From Capra hircus (taxonomy: Eukaryota; Chordata; Mammalia; Artiodactyla; Bovidae), in assembly GCF_001704415.2 (NCBI RefSeq), contig NC_030822.1, positions 48,973,345 through 49,037,344 on the forward strand: a DNA stretch of 64,000 nucleotides, written 5' to 3'. Every line of letters starts with the position of its first letter. The stretch's first letter is position 1. Both the position numbers and the translations under genes were made by a program. The notes under the pieces are model-generated. The model saw only the letters and a list, made by a program, of their open reading frames with translations, was not told the origin of the DNA and did not search any database. Below, in pieces: positions 54,440 to 64,000 of the stretch.

Positions 54440-54670
54440 TTTGTCCTTTAAATTTACTTCGGGGCCCCCTTGTCTGGTTATATCACCTCCTCCTCGTCTC
54501 ACTTAGATACTGCATCTACCACTTACATCACATCTTCAACATCTTATCATAATTTTCTATCTTCCACACGAGATCATCAGTCTCCTGGGGGCAAAGATTA
54601 CATCTAATTATCTTTGTACTCCCACTTCTCTTATAATAGGCTACAAAAGTTGCCCATAAATACACTCTGA
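54440..54670 (+). repeat. L2 LINE 3' end
   Basis: CTTATTTGTCCTTTAAATTT, CATCTACCACTTACATCACA, TCCTGGGGGCAAAGATTACA and AATAGGCTACAAAAG follow L2 order. Confidence 0.65.
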
Positions 54671-54675
54671 AATAT

Positions 54676-54677
<2 letters not shown>

Positions 54678-54709
<32 letters not shown>
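54678..54709 (+). repeat. (TG)n(TA)n microsatellite, split by a Bov-A
   Basis: TG repeat passing into TATATATATA. The TA repeat resumes at 54846-54863 on the other side of the SINE. Confidence 0.95.
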
Positions 54710-54845
54710 GCTGCTGCTGCTGCTGCTAAGTCACTTCAGTCGTGTCCGACTCTGTGCGACCCCATAGACGGCAGCCCATCAGGCTCCCCCGTCCCTGGGA
54801 TTCTCCAGGCAAGAACACTGGAGTGGGTTGCCATTTCCTTCTCCA
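54710..54845 (-). repeat. Bov-A monomer in a TA repeat
   Basis: Starts with (CTG)n, the reversed AGCAGCAGC tail, then GTGTCCGACTCTGTGCGACC and CCATTTCCTTCTCCA. The flanking TA repeats serve as the target duplication. Confidence 0.95.
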
Positions 54846-54863
54846 TATATATATATATATATA

Positions 54864-56189
54864 TTTTAATGGCTTTACTAGGAATTTTTCATGAAGATAA
54901 AAACATATACTTTTTTTTTCTTAGTCTTGTTTTTCAAAGATTTAGATTGTCAAGATATAAGAGGTCCCCAAGATAACTGTGCAGAAGTGGCTGAAGACCT
55001 TGGACAAAGCGCATCGTCAGTGATGGAAAGATGATGCTCTCTACTCTGTTTACTTCACAAGGTGAAGGCTTGAGGGAGAAGAGATGAAAGAGATAGGATA
55101 GGAGAGACAAAAAGAGGCGGCGAGGGGGAGAAGAAAGCAAAGGGAAGGGAAGTCAGCTGTTCTGTGGCTGAACTAGTTCTCCAGGGCGGGGGAAATCTGA
55201 TTAGGCAGAAAGAGGAGAAAGGAAGGGCATGCAGGCAATTCAAGGACAGGTTGATGAAGAAAGGAGACAGCAGATGCCTGGGGTTCAGAAACCCAGCAAC
55301 CCTGTGCGGTTCTGCATGTATTTGCCTGTATTTAAAGGGACTGTACACAGAAGCAGCCATTGGAGGAAGCTATCTTTCCTTCTCTCTGTGCTTCCTGCCC
55401 AAGAGAAGAGAATAAACATTTAGAGAGAAAACGCTCACAGTAAATATTTCTGAATGGGGCACCGTCGACCTGGAAGCAGGATTCTAAACAATCCTGCTAC
55501 CTGATTCAAGAGAAGGTTTATCCAGCAAAAGCTGGAAAGAAATCAGAAACATTTGGCTGCCTCTGGCCATCTGTGTGCTCAGCTTCCCCTTGGCGTGCTC
55601 CGGACTGCTGTGAGCTGTGATGCTGGTGTTTCTCTCAGCTTCCCACTGTGGGTGGCAATAGCTGGTCCTAGTGGAGTTCATTGCCACGCATGCTTTCTGT
55701 ACAAGGATGTTTATGCTTCCACTGGGGCAACAGAACACAATGGGAATTGTTGCAAAAACAGCTGCTGATGTCCCTTTAATTAAAAAGGTGCCAAGGAGCA
55801 ATTTCTTTGCCCCTGGGGGCTGAACTCAAGGCACTAACCTTCTCTCTCATTTCACCAGCATTTTGATTGTATTTTGCAAGAATTTGCACATTCTATCAAT
55901 TTAAAAATTATACTAATGCATACTAGTGAGATGACTCCCCACCATTGTAATTGCCTCATTTCTTTCTTTCCACTTATTTACTCTTTAGAATATCAATAGT
56001 CCTAAAGAGTTTCCTTGAAAAGGAGAAGAATTTGGCCATATAGCACTGGGGAAAGACCAACAAAGCAAAACAAAACAGAGAAGCCAAACCTCGAGAACAG
56101 AAAAGCACACAGGAGGCAGTGAAAACATCCTTGGGTAGAATGAAAACACTGTCCACATTACCCCCGTGTCACCAGAACTTGGATCTGAG
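54864..56189. other. Unassigned tract, repeat-poor
   Basis: No repeat family recognised over 1.3 kb. Contains a paired SOX-like palindrome ACAATGGGAATTGT (55737-55750) near TTTAATTAAA. Frames are short. Confidence 0.35.
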
Positions 56190-56320
56190 GGGGGTGGTTG
56201 ACCTTAGCCCCTTTTACAGGTGGGAACACTGAGGCCGAGGGAAGGAAAAAGATGTATGTGAGTCCAAAGAGCCAACAAGTGAGAGCAGAGTGAGAGCCCA
56301 AAGCCAGGGTCTGAAAGAAA
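56190..56320 (-). repeat. MIR fragment
   Basis: CCCCTTTTACAGGTGGGAAC, ACTGAGGCCGAGGGAAGG and CAACAAGTGAGAGCAGAG follow the reverse MIR. Confidence 0.65.
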
Positions 56321-57229
56321 GGTACACAGAGCTTGCTTTCATTGTGCATTACTCTTGTACCCTGTGGGGTGTGAACTGAACCCAGAGCCTGTCAGTTATC
56401 TGCAGAGGACTATTCACCCAGGTGGAGGAAAGGCCACCTGCTCCTCAGAGGGTCACCATAGAGGATGTGCAGCCAGCTAGAGCCAGCGGCTGACTTCAGG
56501 GTGCTAGGTGGCAGAACTTGACATTCATCTTTTCCTGCACAGAATTTAATGGGATGCTGTGCTCACAGTAGGGGCTAGAAAATTTCTGGATGTCCATCTG
56601 AGGCACTTCACCATAAGCCTCAACCTCTTAAGCAGCAGGTGGCAAAGAACCTGATAGCAAAGTCACCAGGGAAACGGGAAGTTAGCAAGAGGGACCAGCA
56701 AGGAAGGACAACACCTATCATAGCTTGAGCTCCTGACAGAAGATCCAGAGCACTCAGGCCGCTGCCGCATCTATCCTTCCATCCTTCAGGGAAGAGAAAA
56801 CCCAGAGATTCTCCCATAAGTCTCAAGAAAACCTCCACTGGCACTCAGAGAACTTCGCAATGAAGAAGCCATTCTTCAGTGTGCTTTTTTTTTCTCTCCA
56901 AGGCTGGAGTCTGATTCCATTTGAGATGAATCAGAGGATAACCATATGGCCCTCCTTCAAATCCCCAGCCTGGCCACTTATTGGAGTCAGCAGTTTGGGT
57001 GGCCCTGGCTCTGCTCAGGTCTGCTTCCACTTGGCTGGCAGCCCTGGGGCGCTCTGCAAAGACAAGATGCCGAGGAAGGTGGCTATCCGCCTCGCCTCTG
57101 CTCCACACTGAAGACTTCATGGCCTCAGCTCAGGGAGGAGCAGAGAGATGTAAAAGTGGGGGGCAACTGGGAACCCCAAGACAAAGGGAATCATGCAGAA
57201 TGAAATCACCACAAGAGCAGGAGTCACTC
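56321..57229. other. Unassigned tract
   Basis: No gene or repeat recognised. Frames of 83-109 codons (56860-57310 plus, 56845-57120 minus) overlap in several phases without splice or domain support. Confidence 0.35.
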
Positions 57230-57335
57230 TCCTTCCTCACTGAGGCGTTACAGGCACTCCCCAAAGATTCAGCAACCTTAACCCTCACAAGGGTCCTTCC
57301 TTCAAGGTAAGTACAGTTACGGTTGCGGACAAAGA
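57230..57335 (-). repeat. Possible MIR fragment
   Basis: AACCTTAACCCTCACAAGGG and TCAAGGTAAGTACAGTTACG resemble the reverse MIR segment around its AACAACCCTATGAGG core. Confidence 0.4.
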
Positions 57336-57593
57336 ATGTCACCTGCCATATCAGCAAACAAAGGCTACTACAGCCATCAAGCCAACAGACACTGTAGCTG
57401 CCCCCAACGGTGCACCGAGGGGACTCAGGATGGAGAAAGACCAGATGCTAGCCCCAGAGAGCTGAGGTGCACATCAAAGGAATGATTTCAGTGAGCCCCG
57501 ATTCTTGCGTCTTCCCATACACAGAAAAGCACTTCATTCATTAACTTGAGATGTCTGATTTTCTTTAATTTATAGTGATCTCTTAATGTTCCA

Positions 57594-57822
57594 TGGCTCA
57601 GACAGTAAGCAGGTCTTTGGTAAGCTGTAAGACAGTATTGCAGGTCTTCTGCCTGCAACGCAGAAGACCCAGTTTTGATCCCTGGGTCAGGAAGAACCCC
57701 TGGAGAAGGGCATGGCAACCCACTACAGTATTCTTGCCCGGAGAATTCCATGAACAGGGGAGGCTACAGTTCATGGGATCGCAAAGAGTCAGACACGACT
57801 GAGCGACTAACACTTTCACTGC
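57594..57822 (+). repeat. Bov-tA SINE with altered head
   Basis: The body is typical (GGCATGGCAACCCACTACAG, GAGTCAGACACGACTGAGCG). Between TGGCTCAGACAGTAAG and CTGCCTGCAACGCAGAAGAC there are about 36 extra bases that the usual Bov-tA head lacks. Confidence 0.88.
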
Positions 57823-57987
57823 CATTTGATGTTCGTATTACCTGGTTTTTTGCTACAAAATTCCTTTGTATCCTGAGTGCTCCCTTACCTCTTCAACGAG
57901 GTCCACCAGAGATATCTGAGAGGCTCCTGGGCTTGAGTTCTCAGCAAGCCCCGCCTCGAAAAACATACCTCTCAACTCCTGGCTATA

Positions 57988-58112
57988 CTTTTTTTTTTTT
58001 TTTTTTTTTGCTATAATTCATGTGGGATCTTAGTTCCCCGACCAGAGATTGAGCCCATACTGCCTGCAGTGGAAGTGCCCAGTCTTAACCACTGGACCAT
58101 CAGGGAAGTCTC
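57988..58112 (-). repeat. CHR-type tRNA-derived SINE
   Basis: Long T run at left (reversed poly-A), GTGGGATCTTAGTTCCCCGA, TCTTAACCACTGGACCATCA, GGGAAGTC. Confidence 0.9.
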
Positions 58113-58129
58113 ATGCATTTTTTTCCAGT

Positions 58130-58240
58130 CAACACCGTCAACAGTATAAAGACAGAGAATTGAGGCTCAGAGTGTTCTTCAACCAAGGTAACCAGCAGAG
58201 AAGAGGCGGAGCTGGACTTTAAACCCAGGTGGTGCCAACA
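58130..58240 (-). repeat. MIR fragment
   Basis: GAATTGAGGCTCAGAGTGTT, AGAAGAGGCGGAGCTGGACT, AACCCAGGTGGTGCC. Confidence 0.65.
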
Positions 58241-58529
58241 GCTGTCATGAGTGAGACCCTTGAAGAGTGGGGTCTCTTCGGTTCCTGGCTGCCCAAGAGG
58301 GACTCCCCCTCGCACACATCCCCACCAGATCCCTGTAGGGATGAGGGTGATGCTGAGCTCCGCCACCACCACAGTTGTCAAGAAGAGAGCTGGCGGGCCA
58401 CAGGGTTCCCTTAGTTTCTTGCCTCTGAAAAGCAAAGCCCTTAGCTCTGAGCATTCTGATCCACTCAGTGAAAAGCAGTTTGAGGTCACCAAGGGCAGGG
58501 TACTGATAAAAACCACAGGATAGAGTCAT

Positions 58530-58620
58530 GAGGCAGGGTTCTCTTCACTCTCTGGGCCACTTAATCTACTGAACCTCAGTTTTCTCATGAAATTATCCAT
58601 ATCTGAAACTTAATAGTGAT
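58530..58620 (+). repeat. MIR fragment
   Basis: CACTCTCTGGGCCACTTAAT followed by CTCAGTTTTCTCATGAAATT. Confidence 0.5.
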
Positions 58621-58654
58621 TATGTGTACAAATCAGCTTTGTGATCTCTGTGTT

Positions 58655-58977
58655 GTCGTTGTTAGTCGCTAAGATGTGTCTGACTCTTTGCGACCGCAGG
58701 GATGCCGCATGCCAGCTTCCCTGCCCTTCCCTGTCTTCTGAAGTTTGCTCAAATTCATGTCTATTGTGTCAATGATGCTATCTAACCATCTGTTACCCTC
58801 TTCTCTTTTTGCCTGTAGCCCGCCCGGCTCCTCTGTCTAGTGGAATTCTCCAGGCAAGAATACTAGAGTGGGTAGCCATTCCCTTCTCCAGGGGATCTTC
58901 CCGACCCAGGGATTAAACTCGGGTCACTTGCATTGCAGGCAATTCTTCACCGTCTGAGCCACTAAGGAAGCCCCTTG
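58655..58977 (-). mobile_element. Chimeric retroposon: Bov-tA head and body fused to BovB 3' tail
   Basis: Read on the minus strand, a normal Bov-tA head (GGGGCTTCCTTAGTGGCTCA) and Bov-A body run to about 58815 (GGAGCCGGGCGGGCTAC). They pass without a break into a BovB 3' segment of an older ART2-like type (AACAGATGGTTAGATAGCAT, AATTTGAGCAAACTTCAGAA, GTCGCAAAGAGTCAGACACA) ending near 58655. Both parts have the same polarity. No poly-A or target duplication separates them. Confidence 0.8.
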
Positions 58978-59084
58978 AAATCTCTAAAGTGGTCTAAAAA
59001 CGGAAAGTAGTATTAGGGCATAATAGGGAATTTTCACAGATGCTGGGTCCAAGGGATTATAATTACATTACCAGCCCATCTGAA

Positions 59085-59460
59085 TATATAAGACCTATTC
59101 AGCAAAACAAGAGACGAACTATTGTTACATGCAACATGGATGAGTCTCAAAAACATCAGGAGAGAAGCCAGAAGTAGGCATTGTATGATTCCAGTTATAT
59201 GCAAGTCTAGAAAATGTAGACTAATATCCAGTGACACAAAGCAGGTTGGTGGCTGGTGGCTGCCCAGGGATAAGGGTGGAAAAGGAATTGACCAATGCGG
59301 ACATGAGGAAACTTACAGGAGTGAAGGATACAAGCTGTCTTGAAGAGGTGAGAAGAGGTGATTATATGGGTATATTCATTCACCTGTCAAAACTGATCAA
59401 TCTTTAAACAAGTTTAGCTTATTGTACATAAATTAGACCTCAGTAAATTTTAAAAAGAAT
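59085..59460 (+). repeat. L1ME-type LINE 3' fragment
   Basis: ATGCAACATGGATGAGTCTC, GCATTGTATGATTCCAGTTA, GTGGCTGCCCAGGGATAAGG, TTATTGTACATAAATTAGAC and CCTCAGTAAATTTTAAA follow an old L1 3' end. Confidence 0.8.
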
Positions 59461-59492
59461 GCATGTTTCCTTTGGAGCCAAATCCTCTGGGT

Positions 59493-59699
59493 CAGTGCTC
59501 CCCAAATTTTTTGGCACTGGGGACCAGTTTCATAAAAGACAATTTTTTCACACACGGGGGGAGGGGCAGGAGGCTGGTTTCAGGAGGATTCCATGCATTA
59601 CATTTAATGTGCGTTTTATTTCTTAATCTAATGCCACTGCTCACCCGACAGGAGGTACCAGTCCATGGCCCAGAGGTTGGGGACCCCTGCTCTGGGTCG
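59493..59699 (-). repeat. hAT-type DNA transposon (copy 2) with perfect TSD
   Basis: Ends CAGTGCTCCCCAAATTTTTT and GTTGGGGACCCCTG form imperfect terminal inverted repeats. The family matches the element at 53.1 kb in inverse orientation (TGGGGACCAGTTTCATAAAA). The perfect 8-bp duplication CTCTGGGT (59485-59492, 59700-59707) is the hAT signature. Confidence 0.9.
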
Positions 59700-60057
59700 T
59701 ATGGGAAGTTCACTGGACTTGCAGTTCTAGCCTAAGGCTGTCACAGCAACGAACCAGACACAGAGTAAGTCCCTCTAAGCCTCTAGTCTCCTCATCGTTA
59801 AAATGAAGTTTTTCTCAAGATCAAGAGGGATGCTGAGGGCACAGGAGAGCAATTTTCACCCACAAAGTAACATACAAATGCAAGGGGGTGGTGCGTGGGC
59901 ACACGGTAACTGTAGGTGGAGTAGAGACTTTCTTGCCCGTCTACCTCTAAGATCCCTTCACTCCAAGGGGGCCCTGATTGGTCTCCTCATTCTGCCCAAG
60001 GTCCCTGGGAAAGCAGCTGCAGCCCCCACCCAGAACTGACCATGATTCAGAGATGCT

Positions 60058-60283
60058 GGGCTTCCCAGGTGGCTCAGTGGATAAAGAATCTGCCTGCCAA
60101 TGCAGGAGACACAAGAAATATGGTTTGATCCCTGGGTTGGGAAGATCCTCTGGAGGAGGGCATGGCAACCCACTCCAGTATTCCTGCCTGGAGAAGCCCA
60201 TGGACAGAGGCGCCTGGGGGGCTACAGTCCATGGGGTCGCAAAGAGATGGACACAGAGTGAAGCAACTGAGCACACGTGCGCG
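60058..60283 (+). repeat. Bov-tA SINE
   Basis: GGGCTTCCCAGGTGGCTCAG, TTTGATCCCTGGGTTGGG, AACCCACTCCAGTATTCCTG, CATGGGGTCGCAAAGAG. Perfect TSD CAGAGATGCT (60048-60057, 60284-60293). Confidence 0.96.
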
Positions 60284-60293
60284 CAGAGATGCT

Positions 60294-60977
60294 GAGCTGA
60301 CCAGGTGCTTTCAGGGGAGCCAATGTCCAGCAGCAGGTAAGCTGGAGAAGGCCAGAGAAACTGGATACTTAAATTCATCGGTTCTGGAAGATGCGTCTCA
60401 ATTCCTTGTGTCACCAGCTCAGAACTGCTTTTATCTTTGGGCAGTGAAGCGTAGCTAACGCAGCTGACTATCCAAAGTCAAAGGCGCTTAGTCTAGCTCT
60501 TTCCTTCTGCCACTGTCCTGCTCTTTAGCTGGGTGTTGTTCAAACAGCAATAACTGAACTACACATGTAAATCCTTGCTGGAGACCCCAACCACCATCGA
60601 ACCTCTTTCCTTTTCTTTCAATCCAACACAACACAGTAATACAACAACCCTATCTACCTGGTCCAGATTCTATTTTTAACTTTTCTAAGTCCCTTCCTGC
60701 CCATCAGCTTGTCTGGTCTTCACAAAGCCTTATTTTGAGTTACACCAAACAGGATGATTGGGATACTGAGTGAAAGGGATGCCACAGAAGACCTAAATTC
60801 TCCAAGTGTCGGTCAGAAGCTAGGCTAGGACTCAGGGCATCAGACCCTGGCCTTCGTGTTCTTTTGTGAGATTCTATTTCCCGATCATTAGAGAACCCAC
60901 GTGCTCTAGACAAAGCATTAGCCGCAGGCAGCCCCAAATAAACGGAACCAAGACAAAAGGCCAGAGTGGTATCAGTG
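60294..60977. other. Unassigned spacer
   Basis: No gene or repeat recognised. Confidence 0.35.
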
Positions 60978-61188
60978 GTGGTTGTTTAGTCACTCAGTCG
61001 TGCCCAGTCGTGCCCAACTCTTGTGACCCCATGGACTGCAGCCCACCAGGTTCCTCTGTTCATGGAATTCTCCAAGCAAGAATACTGGAGTGGGTTGCCC
61101 TTTCCTTCTCCAGGGGTTCTTCCCGACCCAGGTATCGAACCCACATCTCTTGCACTGCAGGCAGATTCTTTACCAACTGAGGGGGCCT
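60978..61188 (-). repeat. Bov-tA SINE
   Basis: Reverse copy: TTGTGACCCCATGGACTGCA, TTCTCCAAGCAAGAATACTG, TATCGAACCCACATCTCTTG, TTTACCAACTGAGG. A tandem duplication of CAGTCGTGCC-type sequence lies near 60997-61015. Confidence 0.93.
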
Positions 61189-61319
61189 CCTCAAATTCAC
61201 TTGTGGGGTGACGGCTCCCAGAGTTGGCCTCCAGCTGCAGAGGAGAGAAGAAAAAGAGCCTCACTGTCCCCCAGAACCACAGAAAGCAAGTAGGGAATGC
61301 AAAGCAACACACCAAGGGG

Positions 61320-61550
61320 GTGAGTAGGGGGAGGGATAAATGGGAAGATGGGACTGCCGTATACACACGACTATATATAAAACAGGTAACTAATGGGACT
61401 CTGATGTATGGTGCAGGGAACTCTATTGGGAGCTCTGGGATGGCCTATGTGGGAGGGGATAGATTTCTGTGTTGTGTGGCTGACGCTTGAGGCTGGCACA
61501 ACATTGTAAATCAACTATACTCCAGTTAAAAAAAATAAAGATAAAAAAGA
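61320..61550 (+). repeat. Artiodactyl L1 3'-end tail
   Basis: GAGTAGGGGGAGGGATAAAT, CTATATATAAAACAGGTAAC, ACAACATTGTAAATCAACTA, TACTCCAGTTAAAAAAAATA. Confidence 0.85.
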
Positions 61551-62441
61551 CAAAAACAAACCATAAAAGCAACATTCCATCAGAATTCCTCCAGCCTTCT
61601 TGGGTGATACAGTCGGCCCTGTCCTGGCCCCAGGCCTTCCCAGCACACACACACTCTTCCTTTTCCTTCCAACCAAGCTTACTCCAGTCTTGACAAAGCT
61701 GAGACTTTATTTTTAGAACTTTGGGGAAAAGGAGGAGCTAAGCGCATAGAAAGAAAAAGGAAGGAATAGGTCACTTTGGCCCCTTGAAATCTTCCTTCCT
61801 CAGGCTTCCCTGACACCTCCTCGCATTGTGGTTGCGTTCGTGTATGTGTGCGTGCACGCGCGTGCCATAAAAATGACCACTTCTCAATCCTTCCTCACAT
61901 AGTGGGGTTCTTCTACAGCAGCGTCTGAGTTGGATCAAAGGTCACAGGGTCGGACTGGAAAAAACCTAACACAGCTCCAGGGGTATAATGAGCTGGAGAA
62001 ACATACCCCGAGGTCACCCTGCTTGCTCAGCACTGCTCTCAGTCAAGCACTTAACAAGCAAGCGTTAATTAATCCTGTTCCCCTAAGAGGAAGCCAGCCA
62101 GGCCCTGAGGGCTTGGGTGACTTAGTCAAGACCAGAGCGCAACACAGGCTGGCAGGGGACCTGGGCTTTGCTGGTGTGGGAGCTCCCTGAAGCCCACCCA
62201 GAGCCCAGTGGAAGGGCCCTTCTGGCTGCTGCACAAGACCAGACACAGTCACACCCAGAGGGGAAACCAGAGCCGCCAGCCCTGGCTGCTACCGTTCCCT
62301 CCAAAGGGCCAAGTTCCAGCCATCGGTCTCATCTCTTCATGAAGCATCACCGCAGCCAGTTCTTCCTGAATCCAAGGAACCACCAGCTGCTCTCTCCCGC
62401 TTGCCATTTCATCACGCTCCAGGCTTAGGGCTAAGAAAGAG
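61551..62441. other. Unassigned tract with short TG/CG repeat
   Basis: No gene or family recognised. GTGTATGTGTGCGTGCACGC at about 61840 is alternating purine-pyrimidine. Confidence 0.35.
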
Positions 62442-62512
62442 GCTGCTGCTGCTGCTACTGCTAAGTCGCTTCAGTTGTGTCCGACTCTGTGCGGCCCCAC
62501 AGATGGCAGCCT
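62442..62512 (-). repeat. Truncated Bov-A monomer
   Basis: (CTG)n start, TAAGTCGCTTCAGTTGTGTC, CGACTCTGTGCGGCCCCACA. Only about 70 bases are present. Confidence 0.9.
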
Positions 62513-62854
62513 AAGCAAAGTCTGATACCCTTGCTCCCTTTGTTCACAGTGCTCCAAGATGAGGCTCCAAATCTGCTCTCTGGAACCTCAGATGCCCCCG
62601 GGGAAAGACCCTCTTCTTACTGGCCTGATTAAGTTATGAAGAGGAAGGCTGACCACGTCAGCCTCCCCGGGCGTAAGTATAAGAGATGTCAGCCCAGGAA
62701 GGAAGTGGACTAGGTCACGTGATCACCAAGGGCTCTGACCCCTGAGACAGAGAATTTGAGGAGACGGAACAGTAAACCCACCTCCCTCCCCAGGATGTTT
62801 CATCATGACCCACTCTCACCTTTTCAGTAAAGAGAGGTGATGTTAGTAGAAACA
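62513..62854. other. Unassigned spacer
   Basis: Nothing recognisable. Confidence 0.35.
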
Positions 62855-63349
62855 GTAGCTCTGATAGGCTGAATAGGGGCTCCTCCCAAAATTTTCATGC
62901 CCTCATTCCTGGAACCTGTGCATATTACTTTATGGTTAAAAAAGGGTTTTGCTGATAAGATTAAGTTAAGGATCTTGAAATGGGGAAGATTATCCTGAAT
63001 TATCTGGGGAGGCTCTAAATGCAATCACAGAGTCTTTATGGGAAAGAGGCAGAGGGAGATTTGACAGAGAAAGAAAGGAAGGCACTGTGGCCACAGAGGC
63101 AGAGACTGGAGGAATGCTGCCACAAGCCAGACAATGCTGGCAGACCAGGAGCTACAAGAGGCAAGGGACAGCTTCTCCTTAGAACCTCCGGAGGGGGCTC
63201 AGTCCTGCCAACACCTTGAGTTCAGCCCAGAGATGCTTATTTAAGCCTTCTGGCCTCCTCCAAAACTGTCAGAGGATATATTTCTGCTTTTTTTTTTTAA
63301 ACCACCCAGAGTGTGGTAATTGGTTACAACAGCCACGAAAGCTAATACA
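62855..63349 (+). repeat. MaLR-like LTR, nearly full length
   Basis: GATAGGCTGAATAGGGGCTC, CCTGGAACCTGTGCATATTA, GATTAAGTTAAGGATCTTGA, TCTAAATGCAATCACAGAGT, CCACAAGCCAGACAATGCTG, AACTGTCAGAGGATATATTT and terminal GAAAGCTAATACAG follow a familiar mammalian LTR-like consensus. The exact subfamily is uncertain. Confidence 0.65.
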
Positions 63350-63556
63350 GTGCACGCTTAGTCGCTCAGTTGTGTCCCACTCTTGCAACCCCATAGACAG
63401 TAGCCTGCCAGGCTCCTCTGTCCATGGAATTCTGCAGGCCAGAATACCGCATTCAGCTGCCATTTCCTTCTGCAGGGGATCTTCCCAACCCAGGGATCGA
63501 ACTCAGGTCTCCTGTGTTGCAGTCAGACTCTTTACCGACTGAGCTACGAGGGAGCA
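63350..63556 (-). repeat. Bov-tA SINE
   Basis: TTAGTCGCTCAGTTGTGTCC, CCATGGAATTCTGCAGGCC, GGGATCGAACTCAGGTCTCC, TTTACCGACTGAGCTACGAG. It abuts the end of the preceding LTR. Confidence 0.94.
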
Positions 63557-63640
63557 CTTAAAGATCACTCACTATGTACCAGACATCACCACTCTAAGTA
63601 CTTTATCCACTTTAATTCACTACATCCTGGTCCTGGATCT
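63557..63640 (-). repeat. MIR fragment
   Basis: ACTATGTACCAGACATCACC, TCTAAGTACTTTATCCAC and TTTAATTCACTACATCCTGG are the reverse MIR 3' end. Confidence 0.6.
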
Positions 63641-63850
63641 GAGGCCTGGGATGAGCAGACACATGCCTGCTCTGAGCATGAATCCCAGATTCACTGTTCA
63701 TGGTGGTGAGCCTAAGCAAGTTATGTGACCTCTCTAAAAAACAGCTTTCCCAGTTCATAAAAGGGCCACATAACCCTTCTCACTGGGCTGCTGAGAGGAT
63801 AAAATGGATAATAAACATGAAATGATTAGAACACCACAAAGTAAAGGCTA
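63641..63850 (+). repeat. MIR SINE
   Basis: CATGAATCCCAGATTCACTG, GAGCCTAAGCAAGTTATGTG, ACCTCTCTAAAAAACAGC, GCTGAGAGGATAAAATGG. Confidence 0.75.
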
Positions 63851-63855
63851 GTTGC

Positions 63856-64000
63856 CTTCTCAGGTGGCTTGGCAGTAACAAATCCGACTGCCGATGCAGG
63901 AGACACAGATGCAGGTTCAACCCCTGGATGAAGGAGGATCCCCTGGAGGAGGGCATGGCAACCCACTCCAGTAGTCTTGCCTGGGAAATCCCACGGACAG
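63856..64000 (+). repeat. Bov-tA SINE, cut by window end
   Basis: TTCTCAGGTGGCTTGGCAGT, GGTTCAACCCCTGGATGAAG, AACCCACTCCAGTAGTCTTG. It continues beyond the last base. Confidence 0.93.

Overview
This is nuclear DNA from a ruminant, almost certainly a bovid (cattle, sheep, goat or a relative). The evidence is the repeat content. Bov-tA and Bov-A/Bov-A2 SINEs, BovB (RTE-class) LINEs and CHR-type tRNA-derived SINEs occur throughout, on a background of older mammalian MIR, L2, L1M, MaLR LTR and hAT/Tigger DNA transposons. Nothing bacterial, plasmid-like or phage-like is present. I cannot decide the species from the window alone.

No known protein-coding gene could be recognised. The window reads as intergenic or deep intronic sequence, and most open reading frames come from retrotransposons or from chance. 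The best non-repeat signal is a compact CpG-rich patch at about 18.1-18.45 kb. It carries ETS, NRF1 and YY1-type motifs and consensus splice donors on both strands, and looks like a small housekeeping-type, possibly bidirectional, promoter with a first exon. Two further splice-bounded candidate exons lie on the plus strand (25669-25724, containing a start codon in good context; 44490-44627, open in phase 0). They could belong to a plus-strand transcript from that promoter, but this is inference.

Layout. 0-18 kb: scattered SINEs, old L1/MIR pieces and long unassigned tracts, with a 3' BovB fragment at 10.4-11.1 kb. 18-26 kb: the candidate promoter, MIR and L2 pieces, and a BovB 3' end nested in an L1 tail (21.3-22.1 kb). 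26-37 kb: dense SINEs including a full Bov-A2 dimer (33.8-34.0 kb), two adjacent Bov-tA copies (30.4-30.9 kb), two adjacent DNA transposons (35.2-35.7 kb) and a repeat-poor tract with a palindrome (34.8 kb). 37-41 kb: a MaLR LTR split by a Bov-tA and an L1 tail, then a 2.4-kb 5'-truncated BovB with broken endonuclease and reverse transcriptase frames. 41-48 kb: an L1 with two nested SINEs, candidate exons, microsatellites. 48.5-49.4 kb: the 3' end of an endogenous retrovirus (LTR, polypurine tract and Env tail remnant) on the minus strand, abutting a MaLR-like LTR. 50-64 kb: more SINEs, a long L2, two related hAT elements (one with a perfect 8-bp target duplication) and a chimeric Bov-tA/BovB retroposon at 58.7-59.0 kb.

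I found no credible new multi-gene biological system. The observations most worth a second look are the 18.3-kb promoter, the candidate exons, the retroviral 3' end with a duplicated U3 motif, and the chimeric SINE. Family names come from memory of consensus sequences and could not be checked with RepeatMasker. Boundaries are good to a few bases where target-site duplications (TSDs) are cited and to about 10-30 bases elsewhere.
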